Assembly (NCBI GenBank): GCA_041690255.1
Contig: JAWLHU010000004.1
Span: 1 to 64,000 of the forward strand
Direction: 5' to 3'
DNA from: JAWLHU01 sp041690255
GTDB taxonomy: Bacteria; Bacillota; Sulfobacillia; Symbiobacteriales; Symbiobacteriaceae
Length of the DNA: 64,000 bases
Position numbers and translations under genes: made by a program. Below, piece by piece: positions 41,211 to 49,485 of the stretch (the first letter of the stretch is position 1; every line of letters starts with the position of its first letter). Under the pieces are notes generated by a model that saw nothing but the letters and a program-made list of their open reading frames with translations, had not been told where the DNA came from and did not search any database.

Positions 41211-43112
41211 TCAGTTACCCGCAGATGATTGTATTTCGGCTCGCAGGTCGTCCAGGTGCCTTCGGGTCAGCTCCTCATTGGACACTGCGTTAATGTCGAT
41301 AAAGATCTTTAGGGCCTGCTCGAGCTTCACCCTTGCCTCTGTCAACTGCCCTTTGAGCTTCCAGAGGACAAGGCCAATTCTCCTGAGGGTCAGCCCGCGA
41401 TCGTTTGCCGAAGTGGAAAGCTTGAGGGCCTCTGTCCACTTTGCTAGTGCTTCATCTGACCGTCCTTGGAACGCCAGCCAGTCTCCCTGCCCTCTTAACG
41501 CATCCGCTTGGCCATCCGGGCTGCCAATTCGGAGGTACTGTTCAAGGGCTGCGTCAAATCTGCTTCCGGCATGATCGTACTCCCCCTGGTTCATGAAGAC
41601 TCCCCCTTGGCTCACCAGGGCAGCGGCATGGCCACGTGGGTTCCTTATGGCAAGGTACAACTCGTCTGCCTTAGTAAAGGCAGACATCGCCTGATCCCAC
41701 TGCTGGCCTTGCACCAGGATCTGCCCCAGTTCCATCAGCCCGTTGGCCCGCCCTAGTCGATCTTCGCTGGCCTCGAAGATCGCCAGGGCTTCCAGAACGG
41801 CTTCCAGGGCCATCTGTCTCTCCCCGCGAAAACGATGGAGAAGAGCTAGATCTACGAGTACAGTGGCGCGTCCTTTGCGATCATCGGCTTCCGCGAACAA
41901 CTCAATTGCCTCGCGGTACCTAGCTTCCGCTTCGCCCGTCTTGCCGCTGTAGTACAGCCATTTGGCCTGACTCGCGATCACATTCGCCTGGCCGGGTGGG
42001 TACCGCATTTCGCTGTAGAGCCGTAGAGCCTCCTCAAACTTAGCGTTTGCTTCAGCCTCCCGGCCTCGTTTCCACAGCATGCCTCCTAGACCGTGAAGGG
42101 CATTGGCCATACCAAGACGGTCACCAGCCTCAGAAAACAGGGCGATGGCCAGCTCGTATCTGGCTTCTGCATCGTCAAGTCTTCCAAGGTGCTCAAACAT
42201 CTCAGCTTCCCCGTTTCTGGCATTGGCCAGTCCGATGCGCTCCCCAAGTCCTTCGTACAAACGAGCGGCCTCAGAATAGCGAGCTTGTGCATCCGGAAAG
42301 CGCTCTTGGAGCTTGAACAGGTTCCCAAGTTGTAACAGGGCGTTAGCATGCCCTAACTGGTCCGACTCGGCCACGTACAAACGCAATGCCTCTGACAACT
42401 CCTTCTCTGCTTCGTCAATCCTCCCCTGATTCTTCAGCACCTGCCCTAACCCTAGTCTGGCGTGGGCATGACCGACCACATGCTCTACCAAAACAGCCGC
42501 CGCAATTGCCTCTTTATACTTGGCAGCCGCTGCGTCAAGTTTGCCCTGGTACCGAAGGGTTTCACCCAACCCCCGAAGTGCATTTGATCGTCCCCAGTTG
42601 TCATTGGCTGTAACAGAAAGGCTAAGGGCGCGCTCAAACCGGGCGTACGCCTCGTCATACCGCCCGCCTATCACAAGCATGTCCCCGTATGCCTGTTGAG
42701 CATTTGCCTCTCCGCGTATATTCCGGTTTCTCCGGTAAATGCTCGTGGCGGTCGTTAGATATTGTTCCGCACGCCCCCAGTCCCCTGCTATAGTGCTGCT
42801 CTGAGCCTCGGCCACCAAACGATCCGCACGTACGTTCGATCCGCTGTAAAAGCCATAGGAAGATGCAATGACCAGAATAGCACCCAGAGCAGCCGACAAC
42901 TGGATTCTCCGCTTTGGCTTGTCCATCCGTTTCGCCAACGCTGTTAGTAAGGCTACCCCTAGGACCATCGTTCCGATCAGCGTGTTGCGCAGCCAATCCT
43001 CTAATGGCGATGAAAACAGCCACTTATCAATTCGTCCGGCCAGGATAGAAGCCATTACCCCAAGGATCAAGGAACCCGTAACCGTACTCAGCAACCATTT
43101 GCCGTCTTTCAT
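41211..43112 (-). CDS. Membrane-anchored TPR-array protein (LGN-like 40-residue repeats)
   Basis: 633 residues. Three N-terminal hydrophobic segments (about 8-25, 42-60 and 72-90), then about twelve tandem repeats of 40 residues from about 105 to 620 with the consensus GxANALxxLGxLLxxxGxxDEAxxxFEEALxLYxEAGD. The 40-residue period is that of LGN/Rapsyn-type TPRs, not the common 34. GC content is clearly lower than in neighbours, suggesting transfer. Likely a protein-binding scaffold on the cytoplasmic or outer membrane face. Single minus-strand gene, convergent with the recombinase. Confidence 0.8.
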   Translation of the reverse strand: MKDGKWLLSTVTGSLILGVMASILAGRIDKWLFSSPLEDWLRNTLIGTMVLGVALLTALAKRMDKPKRRIQLSAALGAILVIASSYGFYSGSNVRADRLVAEAQSSTIAGDWGRAEQYLTTATSIYRRNRNIRGEANAQQAYGDMLVIGGRYDEAYARFERALSLSVTANDNWGRSNALRGLGETLRYQGKLDAAAAKYKEAIAAAVLVEHVVGHAHARLGLGQVLKNQGRIDEAEKELSEALRLYVAESDQLGHANALLQLGNLFKLQERFPDAQARYSEAARLYEGLGERIGLANARNGEAEMFEHLGRLDDAEARYELAIALFSEAGDRLGMANALHGLGGMLWKRGREAEANAKFEEALRLYSEMRYPPGQANVIASQAKWLYYSGKTGEAEARYREAIELFAEADDRKGRATVLVDLALLHRFRGERQMALEAVLEALAIFEASEDRLGRANGLMELGQILVQGQQWDQAMSAFTKADELYLAIRNPRGHAAALVSQGGVFMNQGEYDHAGSRFDAALEQYLRIGSPDGQADALRGQGDWLAFQGRSDEALAKWTEALKLSTSANDRGLTLRRIGLVLWKLKGQLTEARVKLEQALKIFIDINAVSNEELTRRHLDDLRAEIQSSAGN

Positions 43113-43280
43113 GGTTCCCCCCTGCGTAAAACGTTACTTTCGCTTTCAGATGGTCTCCTTACTTATTCGTCTGCCAGTCGAACCCGTCCTCCTCTCCGCG
43201 TTAGCGCTTTTTTTGACGGCGAGGAGCGGACGGGCCAGGTAGGCTTGCCTCGAAAGCCCACCTGTGCTCACCTTCATATG

Positions 43281-43323
43281 AAAGGCAGACCGGCACCCCC
43301 TGGGGCACCGGCCTGCCTTTTTC
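43281..43323. terminator. Hairpin with T tract downstream of the zinc-motif gene
   Basis: AAAGGCAG at about 43281 pairs with CTGCCTTT, with CCGG and CCCC/GGGG inner arms. The plus strand ends in TTTTT; the minus strand ends in CTTTCAT. It lies right after the stop of the minus-strand gene at 43325. Confidence 0.65.
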
Positions 43324-43324
43324 G

Positions 43325-43618
43325 CTAATGAGTGGTTTCACCCGACTCCGAGACGGTCTTGGGCTGATCTGAGGGTATCAGAGCCTCTTCACAACCCGTA
43401 TGCAGGTGGGCAATCGCCTGCAGTCTCGGGCCGAACTCGATTCGCCTCGTCACAAATCCCTCATCGCGGATGGCCTTGCGGCACTTGGTGCAGATCAGTC
43501 GTCCCTCCTGCAGTAACTTCAGTGCTGCAGCCCGGATTTCGTCTTCCGTTGGATTGACCAGCACGGGGCGGTCTGTGCGAATCGCCTCGGCCAGGATCCG
43601 TTCGAGTCGCTCCGTCAA
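43325..43618 (-). CDS. Small protein with a probable zinc site
   Basis: 97 residues: N-terminal helices (LERILAEAIRTDRPV, EIRAAALKLLQEG), then LICTKCRKAI and a later HLHTGCEEAL, giving C-x2-C with H-x-H-x2-C as possible zinc ligands. TTG start decided by GGGAGGTG at 8 bases. Function unknown. Co-directional with the HAD gene upstream. Confidence 0.65.
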   Translation of the reverse strand: MTERLERILAEAIRTDRPVLVNPTEDEIRAAALKLLQEGRLICTKCRKAIRDEGFVTRRIEFGPRLQAIAHLHTGCEEALIPSDQPKTVSESGETTH

Positions 43619-43683
43619 CGTGGCACCTCCCGGTCGCTATCTCACATGTCCCCATAGATACGTCCGAGCCCCGGGGGTTATGA

Positions 43684-44538
43684 CTACCTGTTTGCTGCCA
43701 TTCGCTCCAACTCCGGCAGGAACATGGACATGCTCGGCACGATCAGATCCGCCTCGAAATCGGCCGCCGTGCCGTGTGGGTCAATGAAGACCGTCCGGCA
43801 GCCCATGGCCTGTGTGGGGGCGATCTCGTTAACCAGGTTATCGCCGACCGAAAGGATCGCCTCCATGCCCACCTGATAGTCCCTGGCGATCTCGCTCATG
43901 ATCGGGCCCAGGCCAGACGGCTTGCCCGACCGGAAGTACATGCGGTCAAAGTGGCCCAAGAGCCCCACCTTTTGGAGAATCGCCTCACTGTCCGGCTGAG
44001 GGCTGTTGGTCGCCAGTACCTGCACAACCTTCCCTTTCAGGCTGGCGATTACCTCGGCCAGTCCCGGGATCGGGCGGACCACGAAGTGCGGATCGGACAT
44101 GACCTCTCGGATCTTCAGAAAGGCCTCCCCGTGCTTCTCCGGCACGCCGCCGTAGTGATACGAAATGGCAGACGGCACCCACCAGAGATCCCCAACATTC
44201 AGCAACGTGGAGTGATCCGGCTCCAGCGGGCCGTTGTAGAGTTCTCGTACGACGAGAGGCGGCGCCTCGGTGCCGTCCCAGTGGAGCGCCCGGACCACCT
44301 TCCCGCCCTTCGTCTGCAATACCAGATCCCGGGGCACATCATAAAAGGTGCCGATCCGGAGGGCGGGGTGTCTACCCTCGACCGCCAGCGTATAGTCAGC
44401 CCAGAAAGGACCGCGCACCTCTTCCGGCAGGTGGGACTGAATCTCCCGGGCGTAGAGTTCGAAGTGTCGAGTATCATCGTACACGGTTCCGTCCAGGTCA
44501 TAGACGATAACCTGAACGGTACTGAGGTCAAGTGCCAA
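43684..44538 (-). CDS. HAD-superfamily hydrolase
   Basis: 284 residues. HAD motif I VYDLDGTVYDD, motif II VLATNSPQ, motif III region FRSGKPSGLGP with Lys, motif IV SVGDNLVNEIAPTQAMGC. A long cap insert follows motif I, with tryptophans (VGDLWWVPSAISYHYGG). Probably a cytosolic phosphatase. TTG 44538 is preferred because GGAGG lies 9 bases before it; a GTG at 44562 would overlap the mutY stop. Follows mutY on the same strand. Confidence 0.85.
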   Translation of the reverse strand: MALDLSTVQVIVYDLDGTVYDDTRHFELYAREIQSHLPEEVRGPFWADYTLAVEGRHPALRIGTFYDVPRDLVLQTKGGKVVRALHWDGTEAPPLVVRELYNGPLEPDHSTLLNVGDLWWVPSAISYHYGGVPEKHGEAFLKIREVMSDPHFVVRPIPGLAEVIASLKGKVVQVLATNSPQPDSEAILQKVGLLGHFDRMYFRSGKPSGLGPIMSEIARDYQVGMEAILSVGDNLVNEIAPTQAMGCRTVFIDPHGTAADFEADLIVPSMSMFLPELERMAANR

Positions 44539-44561
44539 AACGAGACGCCTCCATTTACGCA

Positions 44562-45701
44562 CTAGTGATCCGAAGTCATGCTGTTATTGTAACCAACTAC
44601 TGTCCACTCGAGCAAGCGTGCAGTCACCTTCTGATGCGCCACCGGAAAGGCGTACTTCGCCAGTTCGTCCGGCGACACCCACCGGATCGACTCCCCCTCG
44701 GCCGGTGCGGAACCAGGAGCAAGGTGTGCCGTGTAGGCCCGCAAGTCCCAGACCAGGTGGCTGAAGACGTGCTTGACGCTGATCAGATGAGCCTCCACCT
44801 CCACCTCCATGCCATACTGTTCCCGCAGCAGCACATGGAGCACCTGCTCCCAGGAGAGCGCATCCGGCCGCTCCCCGCCCGGGAACTCCCAGAGGCCACC
44901 CAGGAGCCCATCGGTGGGGCGTCGCGTGATCATCACACGACCTTCATGGTGGATGATCGCTGCGGCCACATCAACCGGGCGGGGCGCCTTTGCCTTCGCC
45001 TTGACCGGCAGCCGTTCCACAACCCCCTCAGCAAGGGCTCTGCAGTGCTCCCGCACCGGACAGAGCAGGCACTTCGGGCTGGTCGGGGAACAGATCAGCG
45101 CCCCCAACTCCATGAGCGCCTGATTGAAGGCGGATGCCTGGCCGGCGGGGATCAGTTCGAGCGCCAGCGCCTCCATCCCCCGGCGGGTGGCCGGCTGGGC
45201 GATATCGTCCTCGATCAGGAAAAGTCGGGAGAAGACCCGCATGACATTGCCATCAACGGCCGGCACGGAGCGGTTGTAGGCGATTGAGAGGATCGCCCCG
45301 GCGGTATACGGCCCGACTCCCCTAAGCCCACTGACCAGTTCCGGATCATCAGGCACCTCGCCATCGTACGAGGCGACCACGTCCTGCACCGCCTGATGCA
45401 GATTCCGGGCCCTGGAGTAGAAGCCGAGGCCCTCCCAGGCCTTCAGCACCTGCTCTTCCGGGGCCGCAGCGAGGGCCTCCAGCGTAGGGAACCGCTCGAA
45501 CCAGCGCTCATAGTAGGGAATCACTGTCTCGACTCGGGTCTGCTGGAGCATGACCTCAGAGACCCAGATCCGATAGGGATCGCGGGATCGCCGCCAGGGC
45601 AGGTCCCGCTGATTCGTGGCGTACCAGTTCAACAGATCGGCGGCCAGGCTTGTGGCCCGGTCGCCGGCGGGGTAGCTTCGGGTTGCGCGCCGCTTGGCCA
45701 T
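44562..45701 (-). CDS. mutY: A/G-specific adenine DNA glycosylase MutY
   Basis: 379 residues. HhH-GPD domain with DPYRIWVSEVMLQQTRVETVIPYYERWFERFPT, the helix-hairpin-helix LRGVGPYTAGAILS and catalytic Asp in VDGNVMRV; iron-sulfur cluster motif CSPTSPKCLLCPVREHC; C-terminal NUDIX-like 8-oxoG-reading domain with LLGGLWEFPGGE. Removes adenine paired with 8-oxoguanine. ATG at 45701. First gene of the mutY-HAD pair, divergent from the glutaredoxin-like gene. Confidence 0.97.
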   Translation of the reverse strand: MAKRRATRSYPAGDRATSLAADLLNWYATNQRDLPWRRSRDPYRIWVSEVMLQQTRVETVIPYYERWFERFPTLEALAAAPEEQVLKAWEGLGFYSRARNLHQAVQDVVASYDGEVPDDPELVSGLRGVGPYTAGAILSIAYNRSVPAVDGNVMRVFSRLFLIEDDIAQPATRRGMEALALELIPAGQASAFNQALMELGALICSPTSPKCLLCPVREHCRALAEGVVERLPVKAKAKAPRPVDVAAAIIHHEGRVMITRRPTDGLLGGLWEFPGGERPDALSWEQVLHVLLREQYGMEVEVEAHLISVKHVFSHLVWDLRAYTAHLAPGSAPAEGESIRWVSPDELAKYAFPVAHQKVTARLLEWTVVGYNNSMTSDH

Positions 45702-45757
45702 CAGTCTTTCTTTTCCCCCTGTAGGGCAGACTATCGTTCGGAGGAGGGAACAACGAA

Positions 45758-46069
45758 ATGGCAGACCTTCATGTAACGCTCTATTCCGGCCCCGAGTCCG
45801 AGGAGATGCACGAGGCGCGGCGCTTCCTGGAGCAGCGGGGGATCCAGTTCGAGGAGAAGAATGTCGCCTTTGACACCGGGGCGCGTGGTGAGCTGCTCCA
45901 CCACACGGGTCGAACTGACTTCCCGGCGATCAATGTGGATGGCCACCTGGTCGTCGGCTTCTTCCCGGAGAAGTGGGACCACCTGCTGCAGACGCCACGG
46001 ATCCGGGGCAAGGAGGTTCGCGGCCACACGGGCCGGCCCCCCGGGGCGACAGAGCACGCAAACCACTAG
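45758..46069 (+). CDS. Glutaredoxin-like protein without active-site cysteines
   Basis: 103 residues with a thioredoxin/glutaredoxin fold pattern: HVTLYSGPESEEMHEARRFLEQRGIQFEEKNV, then HHTGRTDFPAINVDGHLVVGFFPEKW (the cis-Pro FPAI/V segment is conserved). The usual C-P-x-C after YS reads P-E-S-E, so no redox cysteines remain. It may bind a ligand or protein instead of doing disulfide chemistry. GGAGGAGGG precedes the ATG. Divergent from mutY. Confidence 0.75.
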   Translation: MADLHVTLYSGPESEEMHEARRFLEQRGIQFEEKNVAFDTGARGELLHHTGRTDFPAINVDGHLVVGFFPEKWDHLLQTPRIRGKEVRGHTGRPPGATEHANH

Positions 46070-46078
46070 GAGAGTGAC

Positions 46079-46104
46079 CAGGCGTGCCCTAACCGGCACG
46101 CCTG
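46079..46104. terminator. Bidirectional terminator hairpin
   Basis: CAGGCGTGCC (46079-46088) pairs with GGCACGCCTG (46095-46104), between the glutaredoxin-like gene and the convergent DUF1028 gene. Confidence 0.65.
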
Positions 46105-46113
46105 CCCGATTCT

Positions 46114-46974
46114 CTATGCGGAGTGGCGCTTCCGCAGCCACTCGAGGATCGCCGGGTCAATATAGCCCTGGCGAATATCCCGCTCCTCGAAGTTCTCCGT
46201 ACCGACAAACCTGCGCCAGGCGTCATCAAATGTGACACCCTGGTCCAGGTAGTTCATCTGCGTCAGGTAGTTGCTCACCTCGGCGAGCAGATCGCCCTCC
46301 AACTTGAGCATCGACCCCGGATCGGGCTTCTCGAAGAGCATTCGCCAGATACCGAGGATTCGCTTCAACTCGAGAATCGGTTCGGGGTGATCATCGACAC
46401 GCAGGTCGATATACCGGTCGTTCAGGCCACCATACCCGCCAGCCACCTTGACGATGTAGAGCGCCGCCGATTGGCGACCCCGACTGTCACCACCTGCCTG
46501 CTGTCCGGCGTCCAGCGCCTCGGTCAGCCGGTGCGCCAGGTCGCCGGAGGTCTCCTGAAAGGTGCGGGCCATGGCCTCCACCGTCTCTGCGGAGACGAGG
46601 ATATTGCCCTGGGCGGCAAAGTTGGGTCCGGTCAGGCCACCGGCCCAGTGGAGGCAGTCCCTTCCAGTGAAGGTGGCCGAGCGGCCCTCTCTGTCTACAA
46701 TGCCGACCTGCCGCTGCTCCCGGCCGGGATCATTCTCCAGCAGTCTGGCCAGCGTCTCCTCGGCGGAGAGCCCTTGCCGCAGCAACTCCAGCCCGCTGGA
46801 GCCAAAGCTGGTGTTAGCGTACGACTGGGTTGCGATCGCCCCTGCATCAGCCGCTGCCCACGGCACGACCGAACCGACCGAGAGAAACTTGGACTGAACG
46901 GCGATTCCCATCTCACCCGTTACGGGATCCCGCCCCACAATCGAGAAGGTAGCGACAACCGGTAACTCGTTCAT
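46114..46974 (-). CDS. DUF1028 (Ntn-hydrolase-like) protein
   Basis: 286 residues, DUF1028 family: TFSIVGRDPVTGEMGIAVQSKFLSVGSVVPWA, GAIATQSYANTSFGSSGLELL, RQVGIVDREGRSATFTG and AAQGNILVSAETVEAM, then a C-terminal segment with VDDHPEPILELKRIL. The family is thought to have an Ntn-hydrolase fold; substrate unknown. Start at 46974; the intergenic space to the divergent helical-protein gene is about 140 bases. Confidence 0.9.
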   Translation of the reverse strand: MNELPVVATFSIVGRDPVTGEMGIAVQSKFLSVGSVVPWAAADAGAIATQSYANTSFGSSGLELLRQGLSAEETLARLLENDPGREQRQVGIVDREGRSATFTGRDCLHWAGGLTGPNFAAQGNILVSAETVEAMARTFQETSGDLAHRLTEALDAGQQAGGDSRGRQSAALYIVKVAGGYGGLNDRYIDLRVDDHPEPILELKRILGIWRMLFEKPDPGSMLKLEGDLLAEVSNYLTQMNYLDQGVTFDDAWRRFVGTENFEERDIRQGYIDPAILEWLRKRHSA

Positions 46975-47116
46975 GCGAACACTCCCCCATACGTGCCTTG
47001 CAGCGAACCTTTCGCTCTCGATTCTTCTCTATGAAGTAGGGCCAATCCTCCCGTGGGAGGATTTCCAGCCCTTTATCCCGAAGGTGGCTACCCCAGGATT
47101 CGGCGGAGGTGTCCTC

Positions 47117-47953
47117 ATGAAAGAGTGGTTGATCTGGTTCGGACGGGGCGCTGAGAAAGAGCGTGCCTACACCCAACTGCAGAATGTACAGCGGCGGTAT
47201 GGGGAGCAGGGCGAGCGGGTGATCCGGCTCTCCAGCCGTACCGACCTCGCACGCAGGAGTGCCGGGAGTACCAGGAGGGCGTTCGAGTTCGTCGAGTCCG
47301 CCTTCGTCAAGGTGACCGAAGAGTACGCCCACATCGGCCATCTGCTTGCGGCCCTGGAGGCCGGCCTGGCTAAGGGTAAGGTGGGGGACTTCGCCGCCGC
47401 CGAGACAGCGCTCGGGGATCTGGGACCCTCCATGGATCAGTTGGAGCGTCATCTGTCTACCTGGGAACAGACCTGGCAGAGTACTCCCAAGCGCATCGAT
47501 CAGGCGGCCCAGACCGTGGCCGAGCTGCGGCAGCGGGTGGAGCAGGCGGGCATTCTGGTCGGCGCCCCCCTCCCTCTCTCCGAGCGTCTGACCAACCTGG
47601 AAGAGCATCTTGAAAAGATCCGGCAGACGCTTGCTGCGGGGAACCCAATCGAGGCGAACCACATGATCGATGACCTCGACCTCGCCCGTGAGCGAGTTGC
47701 TGACCAGATTTCCCCTTACGTGAGTGGGGCGGCTGCGATTACGCAGGCCGAGCAGGAGGTCGGCGCCCTCCGGGAGCAGACCGGAGGCCTGACAGCGCCC
47801 CCAGGTGGTGTGGTGGCAGCCCTGGCGGCGGCAGAGGCGCTGCTTCCCCGGTTGCGGCCCAACCTCGCCGGTGGGAAGCTTGAGCCGTTTCAACAGGATC
47901 TCCTCCAGTTACAGCAGCATCTTGCGGAGGCCAGGAGAGCGCTGCGGGCTTAG
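47117..47953 (+). CDS. Hypothetical coiled-coil protein
   Basis: 278 residues, almost entirely helical with heptad-like stretches (about 30-150 and 165-278). It starts MKEWLIWFGRGAEKERAYTQLQNVQ and contains RVEQAGILVGAPLPLSERLTNLEEHLEKI. GGCGGAGGTG precedes the ATG 47117, which decides the start. No membrane segment. Resembles septum/curvature or phage-shock-type helical proteins only in composition; no family assigned. Confidence 0.65.
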   Translation: MKEWLIWFGRGAEKERAYTQLQNVQRRYGEQGERVIRLSSRTDLARRSAGSTRRAFEFVESAFVKVTEEYAHIGHLLAALEAGLAKGKVGDFAAAETALGDLGPSMDQLERHLSTWEQTWQSTPKRIDQAAQTVAELRQRVEQAGILVGAPLPLSERLTNLEEHLEKIRQTLAAGNPIEANHMIDDLDLARERVADQISPYVSGAAAITQAEQEVGALREQTGGLTAPPGGVVAALAAAEALLPRLRPNLAGGKLEPFQQDLLQLQQHLAEARRALRA

Positions 47954-47975
47954 GAGAAAGGGTCAGGCAGACGGC

Positions 47976-48470
47976 CTACTGGCCGCCCCCCTGACCCACA
48001 TTGTTCTGTCCTTGCTTCTGCTGTTTCCTCCCTGGACCCTGCCCTTGATCTTGCCCCTGACCCCCCTGGCCCTGGCTTTGACCCTGACCTTGACCTTGAC
48101 CCTGGCCCTGACCCTGACCCTGACCCTGACCCTGGCCTTGACCTTGGCCTTGACCTTGGCCTTGACCCTGGCCTTGACCCTGGCCTTGACCCTGGCCTTG
48201 ACCCTGGCCTTGACCCTGGCCTTGACCCTGGCCTTGACCCTGGCCTTGACCCTGGCCTTGACCCTGACCGCCCTGGTTCAACTGATTGTGCTGACTCAGG
48301 TAATCGAGACGGGACTCAAGGATTGTCACATGCCGATCCATATCTTCGGCCATCTGTCGGAAGACCTGCTGTGCCTTCTGATCCTCGGAATCGGTAGAGA
48401 AGAGCAGGTAGTTGCCCTTGGCCGCCTCTGCCATGGCAATCGCCCGCTCCAGATCCGTGTAAACCGTCAT
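47976..48470 (-). CDS. DUF1657-like protein with long Gly-Gln dipeptide repeat tail
   Basis: 164 residues. The N-terminal 64 fit DUF1657-like small helical proteins (MTVYTDLERAIAMAEAAKGNYLLFS, DSEDQKAQQVFRQMAEDMDRHVTILESRLDYL). Then comes a run of more than thirty Gly-Gln dipeptides (about 67-150) and a short GQNNVGQGGGQ end. The tail is encoded by a hexanucleotide repeat. DUF1657 proteins sit with spore membrane genes in Bacillus (spoVA-type operons), so a spore role is plausible. The flexible polar tail may form a hydrated or adhesive layer (inference). Confidence 0.7.
   Translation of the reverse strand: MTVYTDLERAIAMAEAAKGNYLLFSTDSEDQKAQQVFRQMAEDMDRHVTILESRLDYLSQHNQLNQGGQGQGQGQGQGQGQGQGQGQGQGQGQGQGQGQGQGQGQGQGQGQGQGQGQGQGQGQGQGQGQGQSQGQGGQGQDQGQGPGRKQQKQGQNNVGQGGGQ
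48016..48270. repeat. Hexanucleotide tandem repeat (CTGGCC/CTGACC-type with TTGACC units)
   Basis: About 250 bases of alternating CCTTGA/CCCTGG/CCTTGG hexamers on the plus strand encode the Gly-Gln tail on the minus strand. Copy number is likely to vary by slippage. Units are internally imperfect, so exact boundaries are approximate. Confidence 0.9.
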
Positions 48471-48610
48471 GAACCGTACCCTCCCTCTGCAATTCGCCCC
48501 AGTCCACTCTGTAAAAGAGGAACCTCATACCGTTCTGCCGAAGAAGCTTCGGACGTGCGCAACAGACCGTCGGCCCTAGTCTTTGCGCCCAAGAGTGGAG
48601 GTATGCGACC

Positions 48611-49405
48611 TTGGTTGTTCGCCCTGTCAAAGGCAGACTCTGCCTGACACTGCAGACGGATCACGCCCGTGCCTCCGGCGAGGTAGCCGCCCATTGGGGT
48701 GGGCGCCGCTTCGCCCGTGTACAGCAGCACCGGCGCTCTGTCATCCTGGCCACCGCCCACCATGACGCCGGCTGGACTGATTGGGAGCGGACGCCCAAGC
48801 TCAACCCCAGGGAGCGCCCATATAGCTTTCTCGAAATCCCGCAGGCAGAACACACCCAGATCTACGCGCGCGGCGTACAGACACTGTACGAGCTTGACCC
48901 GTACGCAGCCCTCCTGGTCAGCCTGCACGGCACCGGCCTATACAACGGTCGACATGGTCATATGCCGCATATCCCCATTCGACCCACCGATCCCGGCGCC
49001 GAGCAACTCGTAGCGGACTTCCTTTCGACCCAGGCGGCCATTCAGGCGGAGTTGACCACACTGCTCCAGCCCGACGAGGAACTCCTCTGGACCTACTACC
49101 GCTGGCTTCAGGCCTGGGACGGCCTGACCCTGATGATGGCCATGTTCGATCCTGCCGGCGGGCGCGAGTTCAGCCAGGGCATCATGCCCTTCGGGCCGGG
49201 TGCGACAGAAGAGAAGATGATTCTGGCGGGTGCCGGTCCCGATACCTGGCGAATCTCTCCCTGGCCCTTCGCTGCCGACCGGCTTGAGCTTGCCTGGCCG
49301 GTTCGCTACGTGGAGGACCGGGCGTACGAGAGCGACGCAGACTTCGAGGAGGCCTTCTACGGGGCTCCTATGGTCGAGCAGCGGGTCACACTGCTCCCTG
49401 CCTGA
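48611..49405 (+). CDS. DUF3891 family protein
   Basis: 264 residues with the DUF3891 pattern: VILATAHHDAGWTDWERTPKLNP, LVSLHGTGLYNGRHGH, and a late PWPFAADRLELAWPVRYVEDR. The His/Asp pair HHD near residue 50, with HGTG, recalls HD-type metal phosphohydrolases, but the family's reaction is unknown. The TTG at 48611 follows TGGAGGTATG. Single gene ending at a strong bidirectional terminator. Confidence 0.82.
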   Translation: MVVRPVKGRLCLTLQTDHARASGEVAAHWGGRRFARVQQHRRSVILATAHHDAGWTDWERTPKLNPRERPYSFLEIPQAEHTQIYARGVQTLYELDPYAALLVSLHGTGLYNGRHGHMPHIPIRPTDPGAEQLVADFLSTQAAIQAELTTLLQPDEELLWTYYRWLQAWDGLTLMMAMFDPAGGREFSQGIMPFGPGATEEKMILAGAGPDTWRISPWPFAADRLELAWPVRYVEDRAYESDADFEEAFYGAPMVEQRVTLLPA

Positions 49406-49422
49406 CCCCCTGACAAGCGAAG

Positions 49423-49467
49423 ATAAACAGAGCCCACCTGAGTGCTTCAGGCGGGCTCTGTTTATTC
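49423..49467. terminator. Strong bidirectional terminator
   Basis: ATAAACAGAGCCC (49423-49435) pairs with GGGCTCTGTTTAT (49453-49465), with a further CCTGA/TCAGG inner arm. It serves the DUF3891 gene and the convergent resC. Confidence 0.9.
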
Positions 49468-49485
49468 TTACCGGGCGTACAGGGC

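Noticed and set aside
48016..48270. CRISPR-like array
   Set aside because: The repeat is a 6-bp unit in frame with a coding sequence, without spacers; it encodes the Gly-Gln tail.
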